Shown piece after piece: positions 1 to 8,917 of a stretch of 32,972 nucleotides of DNA. The position numbers and the translations under genes were made by a program. The notes under the pieces were generated by a model. The model saw nothing but the letters and a program-made list of their open reading frames with translations, searched no databases and had not been told where the DNA came from. Location: NCBI GenBank assembly GCA_964353455.1, contig CAYGWP010000587.1, positions 1 through 32,972 of the forward strand, read 5' to 3'. Source of the stretch: CAYGWP01 sp964353455. GTDB lineage: Bacteria; Planctomycetota; Phycisphaerae; FEN-1346. How positions within the stretch are numbered: the stretch's first letter is position 1; each line of letters begins with the position of its first letter.

Positions 1-102
1 CCGTCACTATGTCACTTTGCCACTGTGTCACCCCGTCTCTCAGGGACTCAGGGACTCAGGCACTTTCTTGGGGGGGGCCGGAAATTTGCGCCAAAATGCG
101 CC

Positions 103-170
103 AAGTTTCGCGAAGAATCGACCATGTTTCGCAAAGTTTCGCACAGTTTCAGCAAGTTTCGCAAAATTCG
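103..170. repeat. Degenerate tandem array of GTTTCGCAA-like units
   Basis: The core GTTTCGC recurs about four times, with slightly degenerate copies between and spacings of about 9 to 20 bases (for example AAGTTTCGCGAAG, ATGTTTCGCAAAG, AAGTTTCGCAAAA). It is not a CRISPR array because the spacing is too short and the units are degenerate. Function is unknown. Confidence 0.6.
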
Positions 171-190
171 CACTGCGCTCTCGCGTGGGT

Positions 191-255
191 CCAAGAGCGC
201 CAAGAGCGCCAACTTCCAGGGGTTGGCGCCCTTGGCGTTCTTGGCGCTCTTGGCG
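191..255. repeat. Inverted repeat of CCAAGAGCGC units
   Basis: The left part (191-213) is two copies of CCAAGAGCGC followed by AAC. The right part (222-255) holds the reverse complement, GTTGGCGCC then CTTGGCG and TTGGCGCTCTTGG. The segment can fold into a long GC-rich hairpin. Confidence 0.65.
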
Positions 256-316
256 TTCTTGATGGGGTCTTTTGCCACAGCCGCGCGCCGCACGCGGCCG
301 CGGCATTGATTGATAA

Positions 317-338
317 CCGTCGCCGTGTGCGGCGACGG
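317..338 (-). terminator. Hairpin downstream of the FAD oxidoreductase gene
   Basis: CCGTCGCCG (317-325), loop TGTG, CGGCGACGG (330-338) form a perfect 9-bp stem about 17 bases past the minus-strand stop codon. There is no clear T-run, so this may be a 3'-end stabilising or rho-assisted structure and not a classic intrinsic terminator. Confidence 0.45.
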
Positions 339-354
339 CTAAACGCGGCGACGG

Positions 355-1887
355 CTATGCGCGGCGGGTCATGCCGGGGTGCAATTCGGTCTGCGGCAGG
401 TAGGCTTCCTGGCGGCGCAGGGTCTCGACCAGTTTGGCGGTGTCGAGGTCGCAGGCGCTCTGGCCGGTGGCGATGGCCTGAACGGCAGCCGTGCCGGCCG
501 CCTGGCCCATCATCGAGGCGGCAGGCTGCACGCGGATCGACCCGTGTACGCGCACGTCGCTGGAGTTGCACCGGCCTGCCACCCACAGGTTCCGCCAGGC
601 GCGCGGCACAAGGATGCCGTACGGTATGCCGTAGCACTCGCCGGGCTTCAGTCGGCCCCACTCGTTGTACTCCTTGAAGTATCGCTGGTACTCGGCGTCC
701 GAGAGGTCGTACGGATGGATATCGACGGCCTTGTTGAATACGGCTATCTGGTCGTGGAACTGCCGCCGGGCCAGGTAGTCGTCGAAGGTGAGTTCGTATT
801 CGCCCACGATCCGCCGCGACTCTCGCACGCCCATCAGCGGGGCGGTGGTCACCAGTTCCATGTTCTCGCAACCGGCCACGTACTTGCGGTAGAAGGCCAG
901 GTATTCCTGAGCCAGTCGGCGGCCGAGCATCATGCCGTCGCTCAGGCTGCGGCAGCGGACGGAGTTCATGTGGAAGATGTGGCCGCCGTTTATCATGCCA
1001 ACCGTGTGTCCCACCTGGAAGAGGCCGGGCAGGTGCTTGTCGGGCTGCGTGAAGTGGCCGTCGGCGATGGCCTTCTCGACGAGTTCCTGCTGCCGCGCGG
1101 GGCCGGTGTCGGTGGGCCGGGCCTTGGCCCGCGGCCAGTCGATGCCGGCCACGAGCGAACAGAGCGTTGCGGGCATGGCGAACGGCGTATCCCGGCCGGC
1201 CTCGCGGCAGGCGGCGCCGCAGCGCTCGGCCAGAACGGCGTCGCCGGTGGCGTCGATGAACGCCTTGGCGCCGATGTAGCGGAAACCCTCAACGTTCTGG
1301 GCGATCACGCCGCGCACCGTGCCGCGCGCGGCATCGGCATCGGCCTCGACCACGCGGGTGAAGAACCGCACGTCAACCCTGGCTGCGGCCACCAGTTCAT
1401 CGAGGACGAGTTTGTACCCCTCGACGCGGAACGGGGTCCAGCAGTGGAACCGCTTCGAGTAGAAGTCCTCGGTCACGTGCGGCGCGAGGTAGCCGCGCTT
1501 GTGCATCGCGATGACGATTTCTCGCATCAGGCCGCCCACGAGCATCCGCTCGCCGTTGGCCATCGGGTCGAATGCCGTGACGAGGCCGGAAGTGCCCATG
1601 CCGCCCAGGCATCCCGTGGCCTCCAGCAGGAGCACCCTCGCGCCGAGGCGTGCCGCGCACACGGCGGCGGCAGTCCCCGCCGGTCCGCCGCCGGCCACGA
1701 CCAGGTCAAACCCCGCCTCCGCGGGGATGTCGCGCGTGAACCGGTGAGTCTCGGCGGCGGGTGACGGCGCGGCATCGCCGGCCGGCGCGCCTGCCGCCAC
1801 CGACGACAGCAGCCCGCCTGCCGCAGCCCCGCCTGCGGCCCCGACGGCCGAAACCCTGAGCAAATCGCGCCTGCTGATGGTCGCCAC
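355..1887 (-). CDS. Tat-exported FAD-dependent oxidoreductase (FAD_oxidored family)
   Basis: This protein of about 510 aa probably catalyses a flavin-dependent redox reaction outside the cytoplasm; its substrate cannot be read from sequence. The N-terminus has a twin-arginine signal (SRRDLLRVS, residues 5-13) followed by an Ala/Gly-rich hydrophobic stretch. A classic dinucleotide-binding motif follows (FDLVVAGGGPAGTAAAV), with an acidic strand end (VLLLEA) and the GGMGTSG segment typical of the FAD_oxidored (PF12831-like) family. I chose the GTG start at 1887 because AGGAGG lies 7 bases upstream and the twin-arginine motif then sits at the N-terminus; the frame stays open further upstream to an ATG at 1944. 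The gene is last in a minus-strand group after the lipoprotein gene (58-bp gap). Its final codons (TRRA) overlap a GCGCGGCGGGT-type repeat seen elsewhere in the window. The family assignment is solid, the substrate unknown. Confidence 0.85.
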   Translation of the reverse strand: MATISRRDLLRVSAVGAAGGAAAGGLLSSVAAGAPAGDAAPSPAAETHRFTRDIPAEAGFDLVVAGGGPAGTAAAVCAARLGARVLLLEATGCLGGMGTSGLVTAFDPMANGERMLVGGLMREIVIAMHKRGYLAPHVTEDFYSKRFHCWTPFRVEGYKLVLDELVAAARVDVRFFTRVVEADADAARGTVRGVIAQNVEGFRYIGAKAFIDATGDAVLAERCGAACREAGRDTPFAMPATLCSLVAGIDWPRAKARPTDTGPARQQELVEKAIADGHFTQPDKHLPGLFQVGHTVGMINGGHIFHMNSVRCRSLSDGMMLGRRLAQEYLAFYRKYVAGCENMELVTTAPLMGVRESRRIVGEYELTFDDYLARRQFHDQIAVFNKAVDIHPYDLSDAEYQRYFKEYNEWGRLKPGECYGIPYGILVPRAWRNLWVAGRCNSSDVRVHGSIRVQPAASMMGQAAGTAAVQAIATGQSACDLDTAKLVETLRRQEAYLPQTELHPGMTRRA

Positions 1888-1945
1888 CGCGCATCCTCCT
1901 TCAAGAGAGACCGGCCAGCCACTATCGATTCTCGGCCGAGGCAAG

Positions 1946-2456
1946 TCAAGGCGTAACGCCGGGAATCCTGGGGTTCTTCGCCGGCGGCGGCTGGCCGGGG
2001 ATCAGCGAGAGGTCGGTCACCCGGTACACCTTCTCCTTCACGGCCGGGATGGGGAGGTCCCTGGCCTCGGCGAGGTAGCCCTCGGCCTGGGCCTCAAGGC
2101 GAATGCGTGTGGCGGTGCGGACCACGTCGAACCCCTCGGAGAGTTCCACATCGTACCTGCCATCGGCCCCGGTGATGCCGTAGGAGGTCAGGACGGAGGA
2201 GATGGTCTGCGTCCCGGTCTCGACGGGGATCGCCGCCCGAAGCAGGATGCGGGCGCCGGCGACCGCGTGCCCTGTCCGGGCATCAATCACGCGGCCCTGT
2301 ATGCGGTACAGGACCGGCTTGGGGGGAGGGGAATGCCGAACTGGGCCGCAGCCGACGCACAGCGAAATGACGAATGAGGAAATCAGAATGACGAATGAAT
2401 AACGAAACAGCAATGACGAATTGTGGATTGTGGATTGCGGATTGTGGATTCTTTTT

Positions 2457-2467
<11 letters not shown>
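1946..2467 (-). CDS. Small lipoprotein with carboxypeptidase-regulatory-like (beta-sandwich) domain
   Basis: This protein of about 173 aa has a hydrophobic stretch (FVILISSFVISLCVGCG) ending in a lipobox-like LCVGC, so it is probably lipid-anchored. The mature part contains RIQGRVIDARTGHAVAGARILL and GITGADGRYDVEL, the signature of a carboxypeptidase-regulatory/CNA-B-like domain (GxVxDxxTGxPVxGAxVxL...TDxxGxY). The start is uncertain. ATG at 2467 is used here; ATG at 2524 or TTG near 2422 are also possible. With the 2467 start the gene overlaps the end of the radical SAM gene by 11 bp, suggesting one transcript. Unusually, the N-terminal region including the signal peptide is encoded by a dispersed intergenic repeat (2366-2490), so the signal peptide may have been assembled from repeat DNA. 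Function is unknown; it may bind a surface ligand or serve as a structural domain. Confidence 0.7.
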
Positions 2468-4097
<1,630 letters not shown>

Positions 4098-4202
4098 CAG
4101 CGTCCTCTCGGCTGAGTTGCCAAACTGATTATAGACCCGTTAGCCTGCGGACTCAAGCGATTGTCGAAAGTCAGGGTACTGCGACACTTACGAGGGGGGC
4201 AC

Positions 4203-4314
4203 GTTTAGCCGCGACTCGTTTAGCCGCGACTCGAAGAGGATCGCGTTTTCGAACGGCAACACGCGCTCCTCTTCGAGTCGCGGCTAAACTCATAACTTCG
4301 AGTCGCGGCTAAAC
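4203..4314. repeat. Nested palindromic element, family A (GTTTAGCCGCGACTCGAAG)
   Basis: A 72-bp palindrome has arms 4218-4249 and 4258-4289 (32 bases each, about three mismatches) and an 8-base loop. It is flanked by an additional direct copy of the left end (4203-4217) and an additional inverted copy of the right end (4296-4314). The same sequence forms a second palindrome at 28802-28941, a half-element inside miaB at 26406-26435, and a start at the window's right edge. It resembles REP/MITE-type elements. Confidence 0.85.
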
Positions 4315-4354
4315 TTTCGGTTACCTGCCGAGGCAAGCACCCGTAAGTGACGCA

Positions 4355-5143
4355 TCACGCGCCGTAGCCCATCGCCGTCCCCATCTTGACGATCATGTCG
4401 AACAGAATGTGCACCCCGGCGGCAATGCCGAACCCGCGATAGACGAAAATGAAGCCCAGGTATGCCCCCGCGGCGGTGCGGAAGAGGAACGTCACCCAGG
4501 CGAACTGGCTGGGGTCGTCCATCAGGTGCGCCCCGGCGAAGAGGCCCCCCGCAATCAGGATCACCGCCACGTGGCCGCCGAAGGAATTCTCCTTGAGGCC
4601 GTGCCGCAGGATGAAGATCGTGCCGCCGACCAGGAGCAGCCTGAAGAGGAGTTCCTCGTATATCCCCGCCCCGATGCTCGTCATGGCCACCGCCAGGTAC
4701 GTCGCATCGGAAGGCTGGGTCGGGGCGAGTTCCAGCGTCGGCAGGCTGTGCGCGACGGCGTTAAAGACCGGCTCGATGGCAAACAGCGGCACGGCCAGCA
4801 GCACCGTCTCGGCCAGCATCAGCAGGAGCACCCACGGCGAGATTCGCCACGGGTCGCGCTTCGCCAGGTGCCAGATGATAAGGACGATGACCGCCAGCCA
4901 CGTCGGCGCCAGCACCCCGGAGACGCCGAGGACCTTGAGGGCCTCCCTGAGGAGGATGTCGGCGCGGGCCGCAAGGTCCGGTCTCACCCAGATGCACCCG
5001 ACCGCGTAGAAGACGAGGGCGGGCGACAGGAACACCAGGCTCGCGAGCGGGCGCGCGGTGTCCGTGTCGCGCAGGAGCCCCGACTGCCTGGCGGGCTTCG
5101 CATCGGGCGAGGCGGTTTTTCGCGTCCTTCGCATTCGCGGCAT
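4355..5143 (-). CDS. CPBP-family intramembrane metalloprotease (CAAX/Abi type)
   Basis: This 262-aa membrane protein has about six hydrophobic segments. All three catalytic motifs of the CPBP (PF02517) family are present: EELLFR (E163, E164, R168), F202-x3-H206 in LFAGAHL, and H245-x3-D249 in HILFD. Members cleave substrates within the membrane, originally known for CAAX prenyl-protein processing; in bacteria, substrates are mostly unknown, with roles in peptide maturation or immunity. The first 30 residues are basic and cytosolic (RRTRK). The start at 5143 has no good ribosome-binding site; ATG at 5134 is an alternative. It stands alone, separated from the radical SAM gene by a palindromic repeat, and no bacteriocin genes are nearby. 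The family call is firm; the role is not. Confidence 0.85.
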   Translation of the reverse strand: MPRMRRTRKTASPDAKPARQSGLLRDTDTARPLASLVFLSPALVFYAVGCIWVRPDLAARADILLREALKVLGVSGVLAPTWLAVIVLIIWHLAKRDPWRISPWVLLLMLAETVLLAVPLFAIEPVFNAVAHSLPTLELAPTQPSDATYLAVAMTSIGAGIYEELLFRLLLVGGTIFILRHGLKENSFGGHVAVILIAGGLFAGAHLMDDPSQFAWVTFLFRTAAGAYLGFIFVYRGFGIAAGVHILFDMIVKMGTAMGYGA

Positions 5144-5572
5144 GGGGGGAATGTAGCAGCAGCGGCCAAAAAAGCAATGCCGCGGTGGAATGACGAAACG
5201 GCAACGGCTTCAGTCCGCAGATGACGCAGATGACACAGATGGCATCGCGAAGCCCCGTGGGGCGCTTGATAGTAACCGGGCGGCGCGAGCCCGTGGTAAG
5301 CGTAACGACCCACCCCCCATCCCCTTTTTTCCACCAGTTCCATCAGGGGCGACCGAACGCCTTTCAACCGCCCCGCCGGGGCATGTAGAGGAAGATGTAT
5401 GGATCAACTTCATAAACATCCCCGCCGCACCCCCCGAATTCTGTTGACGCCAAGCCGTAGCCGACCTATCGTCACTCGTGTCATACGTCACGCTGTCCGC
5501 CGCGCTGCCGCTACGGCAGAGAACTCACACGGAGATGAGTACTGGGCTCCAACGCGCAGGGGGAGTGAAATT
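5144..5572. other. Intergenic region with REP-like GC blocks and a candidate promoter
   Basis: No gene is supported. The left part has short GCAGATGACGCAGATGAC direct repeats. The middle has blocks such as GAAGCCCCGTGGGGCGC and CGCCCCGCCGGGGC-like palindromes that resemble dispersed structural repeats. Open frames on both strands here are low in normal protein features. A candidate promoter (5444-5472) precedes the small gene at 5573. Confidence 0.6.
5444..5472 (+). promoter_or_regulatory. Candidate sigma70-type promoter
   Basis: TTGACG (5444-5449), a 17-base spacer and TATCGT (5467-5472) read towards the 97-aa gene that starts at 5573, leaving a leader of about 95 bases. It rests on sequence match only. 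Confidence 0.4.
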
Positions 5573-5866
5573 ATGTTCGACCCGCACGAGGGACTCACCA
5601 CATTGCGGCAAGGTTTTGGTACTGCTCTAGAATGGCTTCGGAGGAAGGGCGAAACCGCACTTGTTACTGCAGCCGGTAGTCGCTTCACCGCACGTGCTCA
5701 CTTGACAGAGCGAGGGCCGCATACCGGCGAATGGGTAATCCGTTTCTTTCGGGCGAATGGCGGTGAGTCTGCACGGGTGTATGAGTGTTGCTGGGGCCAT
5801 TATTACAACTGTAACAGGACACGCATTGGCATGTACTGCAAGGCGCTGGACCGGGCGGTGACGTGA
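5573..5866 (+). CDS. Small hypothetical protein (97 aa)
   Basis: I do not recognise this protein. The frame is open to 5399, but ATG at 5573 is chosen because GGGGAG lies 7 bases upstream and the upstream residues look like translated intergenic repeat. The protein is mixed alpha/beta in look, with no signal peptide or membrane segment. It has a Cys/Tyr/Trp-rich C-terminal stretch (YECCWGHYYNCNRTRIGMYC) containing four cysteines, which might bind metal or form disulfides. Base composition of this gene and the next is less GC-rich than the surrounding genes, which could mean recent acquisition. The gene at 5941 follows on the same strand after 74 bp. Confidence 0.6.
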   Translation: MFDPHEGLTTLRQGFGTALEWLRRKGETALVTAAGSRFTARAHLTERGPHTGEWVIRFFRANGGESARVYECCWGHYYNCNRTRIGMYCKALDRAVT

Positions 5867-5940
5867 CTGTTGTCCGCGGTTGAGAATCGGATGGTAGCGT
5901 TCGTAGAAGTGATTCAGCAAAGCAGAACGCGGAGGCGCCG

Positions 5941-6450
5941 GTGGAAAGGAAATGGCTCATCATTCTTGGAGCGGGTGTGGCTGTGGCCCTAATTCTGTCC
6001 GCCGTGTCGGTTGTAGGTGTCGCATTCATGGTATTTGAGCGCAGACCGGATATGGTGGCCCCGCGGGTCCCTGTGCCGGTGACACCCCCTGGCCGCGGGC
6101 TACCCCAAGCCTCTGACAACGCCGGTTTTACAGTTACTGTTCAGACCAGCGAATATGCGTGGGCTGGAATCCCTATGAAGATCGTGGTCATTACCAACCC
6201 TGCCGACACGCCACTGATTGTTAAGAGGGTTTCCGTGAACGGAGGCCCGCCAGAGACTCGTATCTATCCCACCATGGCGGCCGCAACGCATCTGGGCACG
6301 TTCTCGGGCGGTGTGGTCGAGCAAGTTGCGTTGCCTGCGACGCTGACAATAGGGAAGGCGTTGTTCATTGCTTCAGTAGTTGGCGATGACGAGATCATCT
6401 ACGTTGACACTGAAACAGACAGGGGCACATTCCGCAGGCAGATGCAGTGA
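5941..6450 (+). CDS. Hypothetical membrane-anchored protein (169 aa)
   Basis: I do not recognise the family. The N-terminus is one hydrophobic helix (residues about 5-31, LIILGAGVAVALILSAVSVV) after a short basic start, so it is a single-pass anchor or uncleaved signal. A proline-rich linker (PRVPVPVTPPGRG) leads to a small extracytoplasmic domain of about 110 residues that looks beta-rich (FTVTVQTSEYAWAGIPMKIVVITN), similar in style to an Ig-like or DUF-type sandwich. The start is GTG at 5941, with GGAGG 5 bases upstream. It lies downstream of the 97-aa gene and may be co-transcribed with it. Confidence 0.6.
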   Translation: MERKWLIILGAGVAVALILSAVSVVGVAFMVFERRPDMVAPRVPVPVTPPGRGLPQASDNAGFTVTVQTSEYAWAGIPMKIVVITNPADTPLIVKRVSVNGGPPETRIYPTMAAATHLGTFSGGVVEQVALPATLTIGKALFIASVVGDDEIIYVDTETDRGTFRRQMQ

Positions 6451-6457
6451 AGGGTAC

Positions 6458-6781
6458 TTACCCACGCCCGGCCTCCTTCTTGCGGTCGGCCATCAACTCA
6501 TCGCTGAGGCTGGCGCTGGGGGCGATGTAACGCTGCACCCGTTGCCGCGCCCGGCGGCGCGCGGTCTTGGCGACGAATCGGCGCCCCTTGGGCTGCGGAA
6601 TGGGGTCGTTGAATTCCGTGGCGGTCTTGATCCATAGACGGATGGCCGCCTTGGCGTTCCTCAAGGCCGACTCATGGGTCTTGCCGTGCGCCATGCACCC
6701 CGGCAGTTCCGGCACCTCGGCCACAAAGGCGTTGTCTTCACGGCTCCAGTATATGATGATTTCATACTTGTCATTGCTCAT
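6458..6781 (-). CDS. HicB-like antitoxin-type protein (orphan)
   Basis: This 107-aa protein opens with YEIIIYWSREDNAFVAEVPELPGCMAHGKTHESALRNAKAAIRLWI, the typical HicB partial RNase-H-like fold (strand, W/Y-x-E-D-x-x-F-x-A-x-x-P-E-L-P-G-C, then a helix with EAL-x-NA). In full HicAB modules HicB neutralises the mRNA-cutting toxin HicA and often carries a DNA-binding tail. Here no hicA gene is visible on either side. The C-terminus is a basic tail (RRFVAKTARRRARQRVQRY) and not a recognisable ribbon-helix-helix domain. It may be a stand-alone regulator or a relic of a module. A strong promoter places transcription start at or next to the ATG, so translation may be leaderless. Confidence 0.8.
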   Translation of the reverse strand: MSNDKYEIIIYWSREDNAFVAEVPELPGCMAHGKTHESALRNAKAAIRLWIKTATEFNDPIPQPKGRRFVAKTARRRARQRVQRYIAPSASLSDELMADRKKEAGRG

Positions 6782-6787
6782 ACTGAA

Positions 6788-6816
6788 AGCCTACGACGCG
6801 GGCTGCCTCGTGTCAA
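6788..6816 (-). promoter_or_regulatory. Sigma70-type promoter of the hicB-like gene
   Basis: On the minus strand TTGACA (6816-6811), a 17-base spacer and TAGGCT (6793-6788) end only 6 bases before the ATG at 6781. The expected transcription start therefore falls at or beside the start codon. No ribosome-binding site is present, which fits a leaderless mRNA. Confidence 0.55.
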
Positions 6817-6881
6817 CTCCGAAGGCCTGACGTCGGAATTCGGATTGCACAAACCTGCCCCTTGTGGTAACAGGGGGCATC

Positions 6882-7538
6882 ATGCGAACGAGCGAGAAAA
6901 TCAGGGCGTTCTACAAGGCCATGCTCGATGCCTGCGGACCCCAGGGCTGGTGGCCGGCGGATACGCCTTTCGAGGTTGCCGTCGGCGCGATCCTGACGCA
7001 GAATACGAACTGGAAGAACGTCGAGCGGGCCATCGAGAACCTGAAGCGCGAGGGGCTCCTCAGCCCTGCGGCCCTGGCGGCCGTCCCGGACGAGCGGCTG
7101 GCCGAGGTCATTCGCCCCGCGGGCTACTTCCGCATCAAGGCCAAGCGCCTGAAGAACTTCATCCGCCTGCTGACCGAGGATTTCGGCGGAGACCTCAACG
7201 CCCTTTTCGCCCTCTCCACCTCATCCCTCCGCGAGACGGTCCTCGGCGTCTCGGGCATCGGCCCGGAGACCGCCGACTCCATCGTCCTTTACGCCGCCGG
7301 GCGGCCGGTCTTCGTCATCGACGCCTACACGGCCCGCATCCTCCATCGGCACGGTTTGATCGATGTCGATGCGACCTACGAGGACCTCCAGTCGCTCATG
7401 CAGGACAACCTTGCGGAAGATGTCGAGGTCTATAAGGAATACCACGCCCTGCTGGTGGCGGTGGGGAAGCGGCACTGTAAGAAGGCCGCGCCCGAGTGCA
7501 CTGGCTGTCCGCTTCAGCCGTACTTAGAGCGTGTATGA
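6882..7538 (+). CDS. HhH-GPD DNA glycosylase, MagIII / endonuclease III-related
   Basis: This 218-aa protein probably removes damaged bases in base-excision repair. It matches the MagIII-like branch: WWP near residue 23, FEVAVGAILTQNT (30-42), RPAGYFRIKAKRL (78-90), then the helix-hairpin-helix LGVSGIGPETADSIVLY (121-137) and catalytic Asp147 in FVIDAYT. The Lys used by bifunctional endonuclease III in this hairpin is replaced by Glu129, so a monofunctional glycosylase (for example for alkylated adenines) is expected. Three cysteines (C199, C206, C209) keep the spacing of the endonuclease III 4Fe-4S site, but the fourth position is Leu215, so an intact cluster is doubtful. ATG at 6882 is chosen over the GTG at 6864 because AGGGGG precedes it. 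It converges on the diguanylate cyclase gene. Confidence 0.88.
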   Translation: MRTSEKIRAFYKAMLDACGPQGWWPADTPFEVAVGAILTQNTNWKNVERAIENLKREGLLSPAALAAVPDERLAEVIRPAGYFRIKAKRLKNFIRLLTEDFGGDLNALFALSTSSLRETVLGVSGIGPETADSIVLYAAGRPVFVIDAYTARILHRHGLIDVDATYEDLQSLMQDNLAEDVEVYKEYHALLVAVGKRHCKKAAPECTGCPLQPYLERV

Positions 7539-7659
7539 AAACCCTGTGGCTCAGCCGCCCTCGGCTGAGCGTCTCGTGTCGGCGACAGGCTTTGCCGCCG
7601 GAATTTCACACCCGAGGGCGGGTGTGCCACATGGCCCAGGCGGTTCTCATACACGTTCT
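7526..7659. repeat. Multi-hairpin palindromic element
   Basis: Outer inverted arms 7526-7543 and 7642-7659 (18 bases, two mismatches) enclose three consecutive hairpins: 7550-7557/7562-7569 (perfect, loop CCCT), 7580-7587/7593-7600 (one mismatch) and 7607-7614/7619-7626 (perfect, loop AGGG). The left arm overlaps the last codons of the glycosylase gene. The whole could fold as a cloverleaf-like structure. It may be a mobile palindromic element or a structured 3' end. Confidence 0.7.
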
Positions 7660-7661
7660 TA

Positions 7662-7749
7662 GAGGACGGCCAGCCGATCACGGAGAGGGAGTGAGCCTGC
7701 TCCGCCGTAGCCCCGGCGGGGCGAAGGCTGGATGCGGCCGGCCGTCCTC
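7662..7749. terminator. Long-stem inverted repeat between convergent genes
   Basis: GAGGACGGCC (7662-7671) pairs with GGCCGTCCTC (7740-7749). The inner segment holds CCGCCG...CGGCGG. It lies between the converging glycosylase and diguanylate cyclase genes and covers the latter's stop codon. A bidirectional termination role is plausible, but no T-run is seen. Confidence 0.4.
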
Positions 7750-8917
7750 AGGGCTGCGGCTCGTCGGGAGGGTCGTGCGGCAGGGGGCAGAGGGAGGTCG
7801 GTTCCGCCGCCGCATCGACAAGGCGAGCCGCAGCCGCCAACTCCAGCCGGCTTTTCGGGTCGTCGGCCAGAAGGGGGATCTCAGGTCCGCGGAGTTCGCG
7901 CCGGATGGCCAGGCGCGTCGTCGGGTCGATGTCGTGCCACGCCGTCACCGTGCCGCGACCCGCGCGCTTGCTCTGATACAGCGCCTGGTCCGACAGGAAC
8001 ACCAGCATCTCCGGCGACGTGATCTCGGCGTCCTCCGGGTACGTGGCCGTGCCCAGGCTGATTGCCACCGGCACGCGCCTCTCTTTGTATTGGAAGTCGT
8101 GCTTGCGGCAGGCGGTGAGGATTCGGCGGGCGAGGGCCTGGACCTCCTTGCGGCCGGTCCGCGGGCACACCAGGGCGAACTCGTCGCCCGCGTACCTGGC
8201 CACCAGGTCCGATTCGCGGGCGCACTTTTTGAGGATCACCGCCACCTCCTTCAGCGCGAAGTCGCCGCAAGGGTGGCCGTACTCGTCGTTGATACGCTTG
8301 AAGAAATCCAGGTCTCCGATTACCATCGAGAGGTCGTGTCCGTAGCGGCGGCTGATCTTGAACTCCGTCTTCAGCCACTCCATCAGGTACCGGTAATTGT
8401 AGAGGGCCGTCAGGCCGTCGGTGATGCTTCGGACCTTGAGGTTCCGGTTGTCTTCCCTCAGTTGCGCAAGGAGCGTGTTTTCGCGCGCGACGGTCTTCGA
8501 GAGTTCGCCCTGGACCTGGCGCAGTTGATCGAAGGCGCTCTTGAGGCGCATGGCCGAGTGGCAGCGGCACTGGAGGGACTCGCCGTCGAATTCGGGCGGC
8601 AGGATTTCATCGACGCCGGCCTCGAAGTATGCCTGGCGGCGATCGGCCGGCAGGCCACGCGCGGCCACCACGAGGACAGGCAGGTACCGGTCCGTCCGCA
8701 GGCTCTTCAGGACCCGCGTCGTGTCGATGGCGTCGAACTCGCCCGGCGAGTCCGCCAGGACCACGAGGTCCGCCGACCCGGCCTTCACGATACCCATCGC
8801 CGTCAGGCAGTCCGGCGCGGCCTGGACCGTGATCCCAAGTGCCTCAAGGCGTGATGTGATCTGCCTGCGTGTACCCTCTTCGCGTGCCACTGCAAGTGCG
8901 TTTGCTTGATACGCCAT
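7748..8917 (-). CDS. Diguanylate cyclase with degenerate receiver-like N-terminus (GGDEF family)
   Basis: This 389-aa cytoplasmic protein should make the second messenger c-di-GMP from GTP. Residues 1-120 look like a receiver fold, but the expected phospho-acceptor Asp in SADLVVLADS is Ala55, so phosphorylation is doubtful. A coiled-coil linker (about 125-162) leads to the GGDEF domain: SITDGLTALYNYRYL (165-178), GDLDFFKRINDEYGH (201-215), the signature loop AGDEF (243-247) and an inhibitory I-site RESD (234-237) exactly five residues before it. Ala in the first signature position is tolerated in some active cyclases. ATG at 8917 is chosen because GGGAGG lies 4 bases upstream; the frame stays open to 9049 but those residues look non-coding. 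It is alone on its transcript. Confidence 0.87.
   Translation of the reverse strand: MAYQANALAVAREEGTRRQITSRLEALGITVQAAPDCLTAMGIVKAGSADLVVLADSPGEFDAIDTTRVLKSLRTDRYLPVLVVAARGLPADRRQAYFEAGVDEILPPEFDGESLQCRCHSAMRLKSAFDQLRQVQGELSKTVARENTLLAQLREDNRNLKVRSITDGLTALYNYRYLMEWLKTEFKISRRYGHDLSMVIGDLDFFKRINDEYGHPCGDFALKEVAVILKKCARESDLVARYAGDEFALVCPRTGRKEVQALARRILTACRKHDFQYKERRVPVAISLGTATYPEDAEITSPEMLVFLSDQALYQSKRAGRGTVTAWHDIDPTTRLAIRRELRGPEIPLLADDPKSRLELAAAARLVDAAAEPTSLCPLPHDPPDEPQP

Larger units (their letters stand above)
1..354. other. Gene-free, repeat-rich intergenic region
   Basis: I see no credible gene here. Reading frames on both strands run through low-complexity repeats. Three repeat types can be seen: a short direct repeat of CAGGGACT near 40-60, a degenerate array of AAGTTTCGC-like units at 103-170, and an inverted repeat of CCAAGAGCGC units at 191-255. 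A hairpin at 317-338 lies just downstream of the minus-strand FAD oxidoreductase. Translations give repetitive Ala/Lys/Arg strings, typical of a repeat and not of a protein. Confidence 0.75.

Noticed and set aside
103..170. Possible iteron or origin from the GTTTCGC array
   Set aside because: Units are degenerate, no DnaA boxes or replication genes lie nearby.
379..1764. Plus-strand 461-aa open frame opposite the FAD oxidoreductase
   Set aside because: High-GC antisense shadow. The minus-strand protein has clear FAD motifs and a Tat signal; the plus translation is low in recognisable features.
5399..5572. N-terminal extension of the 97-aa protein to 155 aa
   Set aside because: The better ribosome-binding site is at 5573, and the extension reads through intergenic repeat and the predicted promoter.
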